Origin: Pontibacter liquoris
Lineage (GTDB): Bacteria > Bacteroidota > Bacteroidia > Cytophagales > Hymenobacteraceae
NCBI RefSeq assembly: GCF_022758235.1
Contig: NZ_JALEBG010000003.1
Location: 310,001 to 374,000, forward strand
Reading direction: 5' to 3'
DNA: 64,000 nucleotides
Made by a program: the position numbers and the translations under genes. The notes below the pieces were generated by a model, which worked only from the letters and a program-made list of their open reading frames with translations, was not told the DNA's origin and did no database searches. Each line of letters begins with the position of its first letter. Position 1 is the first letter of the stretch. Shown piece after piece: positions 1 through 8,213 of this stretch.

Positions 1-233
1 GCATTCTCGACCATATAAACGCCTTTGGCATACTTTGTCTTGCCTGCTTTCTGGCTCAGGTAGTCTTTCCACGACTTTTCCACCACTTTGGGGTCCAGCT
101 GCACGGACAACTGCTGGCCACGGCGCAGCACGCCGTTTACCGACTGCTCCTTTTCACTTATCTGTACTGACTGTGCCTGGCATAAAGCGCTTATACTCAA
201 AAGCAAACCAAGCAAAAAACCTTTTGCATTCAT
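1..233 (-). CDS. Secreted protein of unknown function, C-terminal part outside the window
   Basis: The minus strand carries an open frame from ATG at 233 that runs off the left edge, giving about 77 residues. The start MNAKGFLLGLLLSISALCQA is a clear signal peptide with a likely cleavage after AQA or CQA, so the product is exported. The mature part (SVQISEKEQSVNGVLRRGQQ and onward) is polar and shows a segment KSWKDYLSQKAGK that I associate with uncharacterised Cytophagales secreted proteins. No catalytic motif is visible in the fragment. It is transcribed away from queD, with a 212-base gap between the two starts. The function cannot be assigned from this piece. Confidence 0.7.
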   Translation of the reverse strand, partial: MNAKGFLLGLLLSISALCQAQSVQISEKEQSVNGVLRRGQQLSVQLDPKVVEKSWKDYLSQKAGKTKYAKGVYMVEN

Positions 234-445
234 GTAAAATTCCCGTACTGTTTTCAGATTGATTATGGTGTACGAAAATAGAGAATCGGTTTGAGAAACC
301 GCACAGCAAGGCGGATTATTTTGCCAGAAATTGATTTGAGTTACCGTTCAGCTACACTAACTTTGTAAACTTATGGCCGTTGCAGTGGGAGAACGCTTTG
401 CAGCAACCGAAACATTCGTCACCTACTACTTGTTGGACAAGCAAT

Positions 446-853
446 ATGAGGATAACCGTTTGCCGGAAAGAGCACTTTAATGCCGCCCACCGCCTGCACA
501 ATGCCGCCTGGAGCGATGCGCAGAATGCGGCCGTATTCGGCTTGTGCAACAACCCTAATTACCATGGCCACAATTACGAGCTGATTGTAAAGCTTACAGG
601 CCCGGTAGACCCCGAAACGGGCTACGTATATGACCTGAAAAAACTGAGCGACCTGATAAAGGAGCAGGTGCTGGACCGCTTCGACCATAAGAACCTGAAC
701 CTGGATACCGAAGAGTTCAGACAACTGAATCCGACTGCCGAAAATATTGCGGCAGTCATTTGGCAGAAGCTACGCAACGTTATCAGCGAAGCGTATGATT
801 TAGCCGTAACACTTTATGAAACAGAACGAAACTTTGTGGAATATAATGGATAA
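446..853 (+). CDS. queD: 6-carboxytetrahydropterin / 6-pyruvoyltetrahydropterin synthase family
   Basis: This 135-residue enzyme of the PTPS/QueD family converts dihydroneopterin triphosphate into a carboxy- or pyruvoyl-tetrahydropterin. The zinc-binding histidines are visible in FNAAHRL near residue 13 and in NYHGHNYEL near residue 45, and the family pattern FDHKNLN is present in the middle. A longer frame opens at 380, but its 22 extra residues are unlike the family, whereas MRITVCRKEHFNAAHRL at 446 is a standard N-terminus, so I chose 446. The gene overlaps folE by 8 bases, and FolE supplies the substrate, so the two form one pathway operon. Whether the end product is queuosine or a tetrahydropterin cannot be told from two genes. 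Confidence 0.9.
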   Translation: MRITVCRKEHFNAAHRLHNAAWSDAQNAAVFGLCNNPNYHGHNYELIVKLTGPVDPETGYVYDLKKLSDLIKEQVLDRFDHKNLNLDTEEFRQLNPTAENIAAVIWQKLRNVISEAYDLAVTLYETERNFVEYNG

Positions 854-1514
854 CCCCCACACAGAGAATGAAGAGGATGCAATGGAAGACCATGTAATGC
901 GCTCCCTGGAGACGCCTTTACGCCCGGACGCCTTTGTGATGCCTGACAGCGAGAAGATTGCCACCATTGCCGCGCATTTCCACGAAATTATGCATACGCT
1001 GGGCCTGGACCTGACCGACGACAGCCTGAAGGGAACGCCGCAGCGGGTAGCCAAAATGTATGTGACGGAAATCTTTAAGGGCCTGGACCCGAAGAATAAA
1101 CCGGTGGTGCGCCGATTCGAGAACAAGTACCAGTATAACAGGATGCTGGTAGAGCGCGACATAACCGTATACTCCTCCTGCGAGCATCACTTTGTGCCCA
1201 TTATCGGCAAAGCGCACGTGGCGTATATTCCAAACGGGCATGTAATCGGCCTGTCTAAGCTGAACCGGATTGTGCATTATTATGCCCGGCGCCCACAGGT
1301 GCAGGAGCGCATGACCATGCAGATCGCCAACGAGTTGAAAGAAGCCCTGCAGACAGAGAATGTAGCCGTGCTGATCGAGGCCGATCACCTGTGCGTGATG
1401 AGCCGGGGCGTGAACGATGTAAGCAGCAGCACCATCACCGCTGAGTATGGGGGCTTGTTTCAGGAAGAGCAGTACCGCAGCGAGTTTTTGGGCCATCTGA
1501 ACCGGAGCAAATAA
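846..1514 (+). CDS. folE: GTP cyclohydrolase I
   Basis: This 222-residue enzyme opens the guanine ring of GTP to make 7,8-dihydroneopterin triphosphate, the first step of folate, queuosine and tetrahydropterin synthesis in the cytosol. Family signatures are SSCEHHFVPIIGKAHVAYIP, which holds the zinc Cys and His, and AVLIEADHLCVMSRGV, which holds the second zinc Cys. The frame is open from ATG 816, but the ATG at 846 (MDNPHTENEE) leaves a modest 8-base overlap with queD, typical of translational coupling, and the region upstream of the conserved domain is variable in this family. Either start is possible. The coupling to queD suggests joint use for 7-deazaguanine or pterin products. Confidence 0.95.
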   Translation: MDNPHTENEEDAMEDHVMRSLETPLRPDAFVMPDSEKIATIAAHFHEIMHTLGLDLTDDSLKGTPQRVAKMYVTEIFKGLDPKNKPVVRRFENKYQYNRMLVERDITVYSSCEHHFVPIIGKAHVAYIPNGHVIGLSKLNRIVHYYARRPQVQERMTMQIANELKEALQTENVAVLIEADHLCVMSRGVNDVSSSTITAEYGGLFQEEQYRSEFLGHLNRSK

Positions 1515-1628
1515 CCACTGCAGCCCATTTTAAGCGTACATAGAGCAGGTTGGGAAACTACAGGCAACGGAATACTACCTTATCCTCGTATAGAAACAAT
1601 TCTATTGTTTAATGCTAAAGTTTAAATT

Positions 1629-2546
1629 ATGCCAGGTAAGATACTAATTGCAGGCGGAACAGGCCTGATAGGCGTGCGCCTGTCTGAAATGTTGATCGAC
1701 CTGGGGTACGAAGTGGCGCATCTCAGCAGAGACCCCGAGAAGCTCCCTTCTTACAAAACCTTTAAATGGGATCCTCAGAACGGGTATATCGATGCGAACG
1801 CCATTTCCTATGCCGACTATATTGTGAACCTGGCGGGGGCCAATGTAGGCAGTGATAAGTGGACGGACGAACGAAAGAAAAAGATCCTCAGCAGCCGCGT
1901 GGACTCGGCCAACCTGATCTACCGCAGCCTGCAGGAAAACGAGCATCATGTAAAAGGCTATATCACGCCCTCGGCTATTGGCATTTACGGCAACTCCGGC
2001 GAGCAGCTCATGTCGGAGGAAAGCACCTATGCCAGCGACTTTCTGGCCGAAGTATGTAAAGCCTGGGAAGCCGCTGCCTGGCAGATGAAGGAGCTGAACA
2101 TCCGCACGGTTATACTTCGACTGGGCCTTGTGCTCAGTAACAAAGGAGGTGCCTTGCCCCAGATCGCGCGGCCGATAAAGCTGGGTGCCGGCGCGCCGCT
2201 GGGCTCGGGCAAACAGTACATGTCCTGGATACACATCGACGATGCCTGCCGCATTTTTATCCGGGCTATTGAGGACCCGCAGATGGAGGGCGTTTACAAT
2301 GCCGTGGCACCACACCCGGTTACCAACAAGGAGTTTACCACAGAGCTGGCAGAGGCCCTGAAACGCCCCTTAGTATTACCCAAAGTACCTGCCTTTGCGC
2401 TTAACCTGGTACTGGGCGAAATGAGCGAGGTGGTACTAACGGGCCAGCGCGTCAGTGCCAATAAAATCATGCAAACCGGCTTTACCTTCGAATACAATTA
2501 CCTAGAAGAAGCGCTGGAGTCTTTTTACGAGAAGAACTTCAACTAA
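1629..2546 (+). CDS. TIGR01777-family NAD(P)-binding epimerase/oxidoreductase
   Basis: This 305-residue extended short-chain dehydrogenase-like protein belongs to the TIGR01777 (YfcH-like) group. The N-terminal Rossmann glycine motif GGTGLIG is at residues 9-15, and NLAGANVG around residue 70 and the repeated SSRVDSANL pattern are typical of the subgroup. The C-terminal half carries the DUF1731-like tail (VLPKVPAFALNLVLGEMSEV). Substrates are not established for most members. The gene stands alone, 114 bases after folE, and is closed by a strong hairpin at 2574-2612 shared with the convergent PBP1A gene. The start is the only ATG in a short AT-rich leader and gives full family length. Confidence 0.88.
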   Translation: MPGKILIAGGTGLIGVRLSEMLIDLGYEVAHLSRDPEKLPSYKTFKWDPQNGYIDANAISYADYIVNLAGANVGSDKWTDERKKKILSSRVDSANLIYRSLQENEHHVKGYITPSAIGIYGNSGEQLMSEESTYASDFLAEVCKAWEAAAWQMKELNIRTVILRLGLVLSNKGGALPQIARPIKLGAGAPLGSGKQYMSWIHIDDACRIFIRAIEDPQMEGVYNAVAPHPVTNKEFTTELAEALKRPLVLPKVPAFALNLVLGEMSEVVLTGQRVSANKIMQTGFTFEYNYLEEALESFYEKNFN

Positions 2547-2573
2547 TTTTGGTAAGGGAACACTACTCATAAA

Positions 2574-2612
2574 ACAGAAGGCCAGCTATACTTTAGCTGG
2601 CCTTCTGTTTTT
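2574..2612. terminator. Bidirectional rho-independent terminator
   Basis: A perfect 15-base stem (2574-2588 with 2594-2608, arms ACAGAAGGCCAGCTA and its complement) encloses the loop TACTT. It is preceded by A residues and followed by T residues, so it can end both the epimerase gene on the plus strand and the PBP1A gene on the minus strand. Confidence 0.93.
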
Positions 2613-2631
2613 ATAGGAATTATCGTTACAA

Positions 2632-4971
2632 CTACAGGATATTGCCCGTGTTCAGCAGGTTGATGACCGAATCAATGGCGGTGGAATCGACTACCACTTT
2701 TTTCGGCAGCACCGTGGTGCAGTTATAGTTCTTGTTGATCTTCACGGTGGGCTTCGGGAACGGCCCTAAAGTATAGCCCAGGTCTTTGTCCTTGTAGATC
2801 TTTTCCATGTAGAGGCCAAATACCGGCAGCGCTGTTTTCGATCCTTCGCCCATCTCGGAGGTACGGAAGTGAATGCTTCGGTCTTCGCCACCTATCCACA
2901 CGCCCGTTACCAGGTCTTTGGTTACACCCATATACCAGCCGTCGGAGTGGTTGGAGGTGGTACCGGTTTTGCCCCCGATCTGGTTGCCCTGCTTCCAGAG
3001 GTCGTATTCCCACAGCGCCTGCGAGGTGCCGCCCGGCTCTTCCATACCGCCTTTGAGCATGTGCATCATCAGGAAGGCGGTTTCAGTGTTCAGCACTTTC
3101 TTTTGTTTGGGCACGAACTGGTGCAGCAGGTTGCCGTTCCGGTCTTCGATACGGGTAATGAACATGGGCTTGGTATAAAACCCGCGGTTCGGGAACGTGC
3201 TGTAGGCCGCCACCATTTCATAGATAGAAACATCGCTTGGGCCCAGGCCGATAGAAGGCACAGACTCCAGGCGGCTGGTGATGCCCAGGCGATGCGCATA
3301 CTTTACCACCGTTTCCCAACCGATCTTTTCCGTCAACTGCGCCGTTATCGAGTTCACCGATTTGCCCATGCCGCGGCGCAGCGTCATGGGAGCGCCCGTA
3401 TACTGCCAGTCGGCATTGGTCGGCGACCAGCTTTTCTTCTCCCCTTTCTCCACGTAATTAATGGTAATGCGCTTGTCCACGAGCTTATCGCAGGGCGAGT
3501 AACCGTTGTCGATAGCGGCCACATACACAAAGGGCTTAAAGGTAGAGCCCGGCTGGCGGCGGGCCTGTTTCACGTGGTCATACTTAAAGTACTTAAAATT
3601 GATACCGCCTACCCACGCTTTAATGTTGCCCGTGAAAGGGTCCATCGTCATCATGCCGCCATGCAAAAAGTGCTTGTAATAGGCCAGCGAGTCCAGCGGC
3701 GACATGGTCACCGTTTTCTCCAGCGAGTCATTGTCCCAGGTAAACACCTTCATTTCGCGAGGGGTGTGCAGGGCACGGTTGATGGCAGCCGTGTCGTTGC
3801 CATACTGCTTTTTGAGGCGCTGATAATAGCTGGTGCGCTTGATGGTTTCCTCGATAAAGCCCGGTATTTCTTTGTTATTTTCATCCACCCACGGGTTCTT
3901 TCCGCGCCAGTGGTTGTTAAAGCGGCGCTGCAAGTTGCGCATGTGTTTTTCCATAGCCTCCTCGGCATACTTCTGCATCCGCGAGTCAATGGTGGTGTAG
4001 ATCTTCAGGCCGTCGCGGTATAGGTCGTAGCCGTTCTGCTTGCACCATTCGTTCAGGTACTCGGCCACGGCGCCTCTAAAATAGGTTGCCGGCCCCTCGT
4101 AATGCGTTTCTACTTTATAGTTCAGCGCCAGCGGTAGCTTGCTCAGCGAGTCAGCTTCGGCCTGCGTGATGTACTTATACTTGGCCATCTGGGCCAGCAC
4201 GGTGTTGCGGCGGCGGGTCGAGTTCTCAGGGTTATACCTTGGGCTGTAGTAGGTCGGCGCTTTGAGCAGGCCTACCAGCACAGCCGCCTGCTCGGTCTTC
4301 AGGCTGTCGGGCGACACATGAAAAAAGGTTTTGGCTGCTACCTTGATGCCGAACGAGTTAGATCCGAAATCCACAGTGTTAAGGTACATGGCCAGGATCT
4401 CGTCTTTGGTATACCGCTGTTCCAGCTTGATGGCCGTGAGCCACTCCTTGGTTTTTGCAATGATGATATTGACTACCGGAATGTGGCCCAGCACGCCTTT
4501 GGTGTCTTCGGTGCGGGTTTTGTAAAGGTTTTTGGCCAGCTGCTGCGTAATGGTACTTGCCCCGCGCGCATCGCCATGCAAGCTGCCGTATGCCGCCGAC
4601 AAAAGGGCGGCCGGGTCGATGCCGGAGTGCTCGTAAAAACGAACATCTTCAGTGGCGATCAGGGCATTGATGAGCTTGGGCGACATTTTTTTGAAAGGCA
4701 CCGGGCTGCGGTTCTCCTCAAAATACTTCCCGATCAGCTGCCCGTCGGCCGTGTACAGTTCCGAGGCCTGGTCGGTCCGGGGGTTTTCGAGTTTATCGAG
4801 GCTGGGCGAAGTGCCAAAAAGGAAGAGCAGGTTATACTCTACGCTCAACAGGTAAATGATCACAAAGCCAATGCCCACCAGAATGGTCTTCCAGATAAAC
4901 CGAATTACACTTCCGTATAGGGATTTCTTGGGTATAGTTACTTTTTCTTGCTCTTGCGGCATGTTGTTCAA
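2632..4971 (-). CDS. mrcA: Penicillin-binding protein 1A (glycosyltransferase/transpeptidase)
   Basis: This 779-residue class A PBP polymerises and crosslinks peptidoglycan in the periplasm. After a short cytoplasmic head there is one membrane segment at about residues 24-46 (LVGIGFVIIYLLSV). The GT51 domain shows the catalytic glutamate in EDVRFYEHSG at about residue 110 and the signature ASTITQQLAKNLY. The transpeptidase domain has the serine motif GSTFKPF near residue 475, SVN in GMGKSVNSIT, and KTGT near residue 667. Length and domain order are normal. A second in-frame ATG lies three codons downstream. An exact TATATTTG element about 53 bases upstream of the start is a likely promoter. 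Confidence 0.95.
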   Translation of the reverse strand: MNNMPQEQEKVTIPKKSLYGSVIRFIWKTILVGIGFVIIYLLSVEYNLLFLFGTSPSLDKLENPRTDQASELYTADGQLIGKYFEENRSPVPFKKMSPKLINALIATEDVRFYEHSGIDPAALLSAAYGSLHGDARGASTITQQLAKNLYKTRTEDTKGVLGHIPVVNIIIAKTKEWLTAIKLEQRYTKDEILAMYLNTVDFGSNSFGIKVAAKTFFHVSPDSLKTEQAAVLVGLLKAPTYYSPRYNPENSTRRRNTVLAQMAKYKYITQAEADSLSKLPLALNYKVETHYEGPATYFRGAVAEYLNEWCKQNGYDLYRDGLKIYTTIDSRMQKYAEEAMEKHMRNLQRRFNNHWRGKNPWVDENNKEIPGFIEETIKRTSYYQRLKKQYGNDTAAINRALHTPREMKVFTWDNDSLEKTVTMSPLDSLAYYKHFLHGGMMTMDPFTGNIKAWVGGINFKYFKYDHVKQARRQPGSTFKPFVYVAAIDNGYSPCDKLVDKRITINYVEKGEKKSWSPTNADWQYTGAPMTLRRGMGKSVNSITAQLTEKIGWETVVKYAHRLGITSRLESVPSIGLGPSDVSIYEMVAAYSTFPNRGFYTKPMFITRIEDRNGNLLHQFVPKQKKVLNTETAFLMMHMLKGGMEEPGGTSQALWEYDLWKQGNQIGGKTGTTSNHSDGWYMGVTKDLVTGVWIGGEDRSIHFRTSEMGEGSKTALPVFGLYMEKIYKDKDLGYTLGPFPKPTVKINKNYNCTTVLPKKVVVDSTAIDSVINLLNTGNIL

Positions 4972-5023
4972 ACAGAGGGAGCCCTCTTAAAAATTCCCGT
5001 TCACACTTGATTCAAAACGATTG

Positions 5024-5031
5024 CAAATATA
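5024..5031 (-). promoter_or_regulatory. Bacteroidota -7 element for PBP1A
   Basis: On the minus strand this octamer reads TATATTTG, an exact match to the Bacteroidota consensus TAnnTTTG. It lies 53 bases before the PBP1A start, which would leave a leader of roughly 45 bases. I see no clear TTG at the -33 position, so it is supported by one box only. Confidence 0.5.
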
Positions 5032-5118
5032 CCTTTTGTCCATCACTTCTGATTGTTATCCTGCATAAAACTTCGTGAGCGACAGCTCCCGGGTATCCTT
5101 CTTTTGCCCGGCGCTGCC

Positions 5119-5126
5119 TATATTTG
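5119..5126 (+). promoter_or_regulatory. Bacteroidota -7 element for the 5158 gene
   Basis: TATATTTG matches TAnnTTTG exactly and sits 32 bases before the chosen ATG at 5158. It supports that ATG over the upstream in-frame ATG at 5053, which would lie before the promoter. No convincing -33 box is visible. Confidence 0.5.
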
Positions 5127-5157
5127 CCCCTGCAGGCACGTTATACCTGCGCTCCTT

Positions 5158-5658
5158 ATGCAACCGACAAGACAACAAGCATTTACAAAGCTGGCGGGCC
5201 TGCCCCTCACCAAAACCACCCGCAAGGAACTGGTACAGTATTTCCATTTCGGCCATACGCACTATACTACCCCGCAGGGCCTGATATTAGACGTGGGCAA
5301 GCTGACGCTGGCTGTTAACTGCCCCTGGCAGCTGCAGCTACCCGACGGCACCAGCATTAAACACAGCGATGTATACATCCGCAAACGCGAAGCCGGCCTG
5401 CCTACCCCCGTCTGGGACTGGAAAGAACCCGGAAGCAGCTTTCTGGATCAACGCCTGACCGAGCTCATCAAAACCAGTGCACCCCTGGTGGTGGCGCGCG
5501 TGGAGCCACAGGAAAACCAAGGCTTTATACTTTCTTTTGCCGATGGCAGCACCCTGCACGTAGCACCAGATCCTGCCAAACCAGATGCGGAGTATTGGAA
5601 ACTGTTCAGCAACACCGATGACTTTGCCTTTGGCGCCGGCGCCGAAACACAAGTATAA
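5158..5658 (+). CDS. Conserved protein of unknown function (166 aa)
   Basis: The product is a soluble, probably cytosolic protein with no signal peptide or membrane segment. It contains HFGHTHYTTPQGLILDVGKL near residue 30 and a tryptophan-rich middle (NCPWQLQLPDG, PVWDWKEPG), and ends in an acidic DDFAFGAGAETQV. I do not recognise a catalytic motif. The frame is open from ATG 5053, but the first 35 residues would be encoded upstream of the likely promoter element at 5119, so I start at 5158. The gene is divergent from PBP1A and only 46 bases ahead of the methyltransferase-like gene, with which it may be co-transcribed. Confidence 0.75.
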   Translation: MQPTRQQAFTKLAGLPLTKTTRKELVQYFHFGHTHYTTPQGLILDVGKLTLAVNCPWQLQLPDGTSIKHSDVYIRKREAGLPTPVWDWKEPGSSFLDQRLTELIKTSAPLVVARVEPQENQGFILSFADGSTLHVAPDPAKPDAEYWKLFSNTDDFAFGAGAETQV

Positions 5659-5704
5659 GCCAGGGCAGGAGCAAGTATAACAACCTTTGCTGCGGCAGGG
5701 CAGT

Positions 5705-6523
5705 ATGGGCATGTATACTTTGCTGCTGCCCTTGAACCTACGCCTGCAACTTTTCGAGTTTGAAGACCTGCCCTGGTTTCCGCACGTGATCCGGCAGGGC
5801 ATGCTCGACTTCCTGCGCTTCATGATCACGAAGCTGAATGTCTATGAAGCAGCTCTGCCGCTACTGGAGAAACTCCTCCTAAAAACCGGCCAGCAGCACA
5901 TCACCGACCTGTGTTCGGGGGCGGGGGGCGGCATAGCGGGCGTACAACAGGCTTTGAGCCAGCGCATAGGCACTTCCATTCACGTAACCCTCTCCGACCT
6001 CTACCCTAACCTGGCGGCGTATTCGTATCTGCAACAACAATCAGGCGGTGCGCTGGATTTTATACCTCAGCCGGTAGATGCCACCGCCGTGCCGGATACG
6101 GTAACCGGGGTGCGCACCATCTTTTCCTCTTTTCATCATTTCCCGCCGCACCTGGCCAAAGCCATTCTGCAGGATGCCGCCAGCAAACGCGCGGCCATCG
6201 GGGTATTTGAGGGAGCCGACAAAAGCTGGCTGGAGCTGCTGCTGCTATGGTTCGTGTTCCCGCTGATCATCCTGCTGGTCACGCCCTTTATCCGCCCGTT
6301 CCGGTGGAGCCGGGTGCTGTTCACTTACCTGCTGCCACTGATCCCGTTCGGTATACTCTGGGATGGCACCGTGTCGCTGCTGCGCATCTATACCCCAGAA
6401 ATGCTGCAACAAATGGCCGCCCAGGTGCGCACCGAGAATTATACCTGGCAGGCTGGTAAAGCAGGTTCGCGCCCGGGCAAGTATGCCATCTACCTTATCG
6501 GCTATCCGGAGGAGGAAATTTGA
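5705..6523 (+). CDS. Class I SAM-dependent methyltransferase-like protein with C-terminal membrane segments
   Basis: The 272-residue product has a Rossmann methyltransferase core. ITDLCSGAGGGIAGVQQAL at about residues 65-85 resembles motif I with an aspartate and glycine-rich loop, SDLYP follows as the acidic motif II position, and FSSFHHFPP matches the usual motif IV region. Unusually, residues of about 178-225 form two hydrophobic stretches (LELLLLWFVFPLIILLVTPF and FTYLLPLIPFGILW), so the enzyme is probably membrane-bound and may act on a lipid or quinone-like substrate. ATG 5705 or 5711 are both possible; the open frame from 5687 would need a TTG. The neighbouring UbiA-type prenyltransferase fits a lipid-related role, but that is inference. 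Confidence 0.78.
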   Translation: MGMYTLLLPLNLRLQLFEFEDLPWFPHVIRQGMLDFLRFMITKLNVYEAALPLLEKLLLKTGQQHITDLCSGAGGGIAGVQQALSQRIGTSIHVTLSDLYPNLAAYSYLQQQSGGALDFIPQPVDATAVPDTVTGVRTIFSSFHHFPPHLAKAILQDAASKRAAIGVFEGADKSWLELLLLWFVFPLIILLVTPFIRPFRWSRVLFTYLLPLIPFGILWDGTVSLLRIYTPEMLQQMAAQVRTENYTWQAGKAGSRPGKYAIYLIGYPEEEI

Positions 6524-6655
6524 ATGAGCGAATGAGTGAATTATCAATTTTGAATAACTGACTTTTGAATGAGTGAGTGATTGGATGCGCGTGCATAGGT
6601 ATTTAACAATCATTAACTAACAATCATCTATTAACAATAAAACCACCCACACCCT

Positions 6656-7555
6656 TTGAAGCTACGCGACACACCGGCTGCCCTCAAGTATAGCAGCGCC
6701 CTGACGCTCATGCGCATCCCGTTTTCCATCTACCTGATGCCGGTGTTCTGGTTTGCGCTCAGCACAACGGCCGGATTTGATGCCTGGCGGGCCGTGGCGG
6801 TGTTCGGCATCCTGCACCTGCTGGTTTACCCCGCCAGCAATGGCTACAACTCCTATTACGACCGCGACGAAGGCAGCATAGGAGGCCTTAAAAAGCCGCC
6901 ACAGGTTACGCGGCAGCTGATGCACCTGGTGTTGCTCTTCGATGCGCTGGCTGTGGTGCTGACCCTGCTGCTCTCCCCGCTGTTTGCCACGCTTGTGGCG
7001 CTCTACCTGCTCATCTCCAAAGCCTATAGTTACGAAGGGATCCGCCTGAAAAAGTATCCGGTGCTGAGCACGTTTGTCGTTACGTTTTTCCAGGGCGCTT
7101 ATACGTACGGCATGGTGCAGGTAGGCATCGGACTGCCTGTTGCGCAGGTACTGCAAACGCCCAATGTATGGTTTGCCCTGGTGAGCACCCTGTTCTTATG
7201 CGGGTCCTACCCACTCACGCAGATCTACCAGCACGCCGAAGACAGCCGCCGCGGCGACCGCACCCTCAGCTTGCTGCTGGGCATTAAGGGCACCTATCTT
7301 TTTGCAGCCGGCAGCCTGGCTACCGGCAGTACTTTGCTGCTCTGGCTCTACGTTGCCACAGGTCAGGTACACAGCATCTTTATCTTTCTGGTTTGCACTG
7401 CACCGGTGGTATACTTCTTTTCCGGCTGGATGCTACGGGCCCGGCGCAACCTGCAGGAAGTGAACTATGAGAATACCATGCGCATGAACCGGCTCTCCTC
7501 GCTTTGCATCAGTTTGGCCTTTATTATGATCATGTTTTCGCAACTGTACGGGTAG
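6656..7555 (+). CDS. UbiA-family prenyltransferase, TTG start
   Basis: This 299-residue multi-pass membrane enzyme belongs to the UbiA superfamily, which attaches an isoprenoid chain to an acceptor. The first aspartate-rich motif is NGYNSYYDRDEG at about residues 61-72 and the second is DSRRGDRT near residue 197, both as needed for magnesium-diphosphate binding. Seven to nine hydrophobic helices can be counted. No ATG precedes the conserved N-terminal region; TTG at 6656 begins MKLRDTPAALKYSSALTLM, so I accept the TTG start. The upstream 130 bases are AT-rich and low-complexity. The acceptor is unknown, since no menaquinone or heme-O partner gene is adjacent. Confidence 0.87.
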   Translation: MKLRDTPAALKYSSALTLMRIPFSIYLMPVFWFALSTTAGFDAWRAVAVFGILHLLVYPASNGYNSYYDRDEGSIGGLKKPPQVTRQLMHLVLLFDALAVVLTLLLSPLFATLVALYLLISKAYSYEGIRLKKYPVLSTFVVTFFQGAYTYGMVQVGIGLPVAQVLQTPNVWFALVSTLFLCGSYPLTQIYQHAEDSRRGDRTLSLLLGIKGTYLFAAGSLATGSTLLLWLYVATGQVHSIFIFLVCTAPVVYFFSGWMLRARRNLQEVNYENTMRMNRLSSLCISLAFIMIMFSQLYG

Positions 7556-7608
7556 CCCGAAACGTTGCAGGTGGTTTGCGTATACAGGTAAAATCATATC
7601 GCCAGCCT

Positions 7609-8082
7609 ATGAAATTCCTGGATGCCATACTTGCCAGCCTTGCCGGCACTGCTGCCATGACCGCTTTTTTATACCTGCTCTCCTACGCCACGCATCGTGT
7701 AATGAAAGTAATTAAAATACTGGGCACCATGCTCCTGTTCAGGACGCAGCCGGATGGCAGTTTATCGGATGCGCCGGGCACGAAAGTGGTGGGCACGCTG
7801 GCACATTACAGTATCGGCGCTTTCTTCGCTATAGTATACCTGGCGCTCTGGGATTCCGGTGTGGGGCTGATCTCCTTCTCGTGGTCGCTGCTTTTCGGGC
7901 TGGCCAACGGCATAGCGGGCATGTTTGCCTGGTACTTTTTCTTTATGGTACACCCCAACCCGCCACTTATCAGGCTTAAAACCTACCTGTTGACTCTCCT
8001 TGTTGCACATATTGTTTTCGCCTGCGTCACCTTTTATACTTATTACAACATCGTGTTGCCTGAGTATACTTTCTGGCAGTAA
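7609..8082 (+). CDS. Integral membrane protein of unknown function
   Basis: The 157-residue product has about four hydrophobic segments: ILASLAGTAAMTAFLYLLSY at the N-terminus, YSIGAFFAIVYLALW, FSWSLLFGLANGIAGMFAW and YLLTLLVAHIVFACVTFY. A glycine-rich loop PGTKVVGTLAHYSIGA lies between the first and second. No known catalytic residues are seen. The start ATG at 7609 lies 53 bases after the UbiA stop and the pair is probably co-transcribed. The frame is open further upstream, but that part overlaps the UbiA gene and is not hydrophobic. No specific family is recognised. Confidence 0.75.
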   Translation: MKFLDAILASLAGTAAMTAFLYLLSYATHRVMKVIKILGTMLLFRTQPDGSLSDAPGTKVVGTLAHYSIGAFFAIVYLALWDSGVGLISFSWSLLFGLANGIAGMFAWYFFFMVHPNPPLIRLKTYLLTLLVAHIVFACVTFYTYYNIVLPEYTFWQ

Positions 8083-8213
8083 GCGGCGGTTGCATTTAGG
8101 CGGGATTAGCATAGCACAGCAGCAAAGTAGCCGCTGCTTTACCTTCCCGCGACGCTACTTCTGAACAGTAATAGCTTTTGTTTTTGGTTTTTGTGCAAGG
8201 GAACCGGTTTAAC

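Noticed and set aside
2869..4023. Long plus-strand open frame opposite the PBP1A gene
   Set aside because: It is antisense to a fully conserved gene, has no family features and an odd His/Arg-rich composition, as expected from a GC-rich reverse strand.
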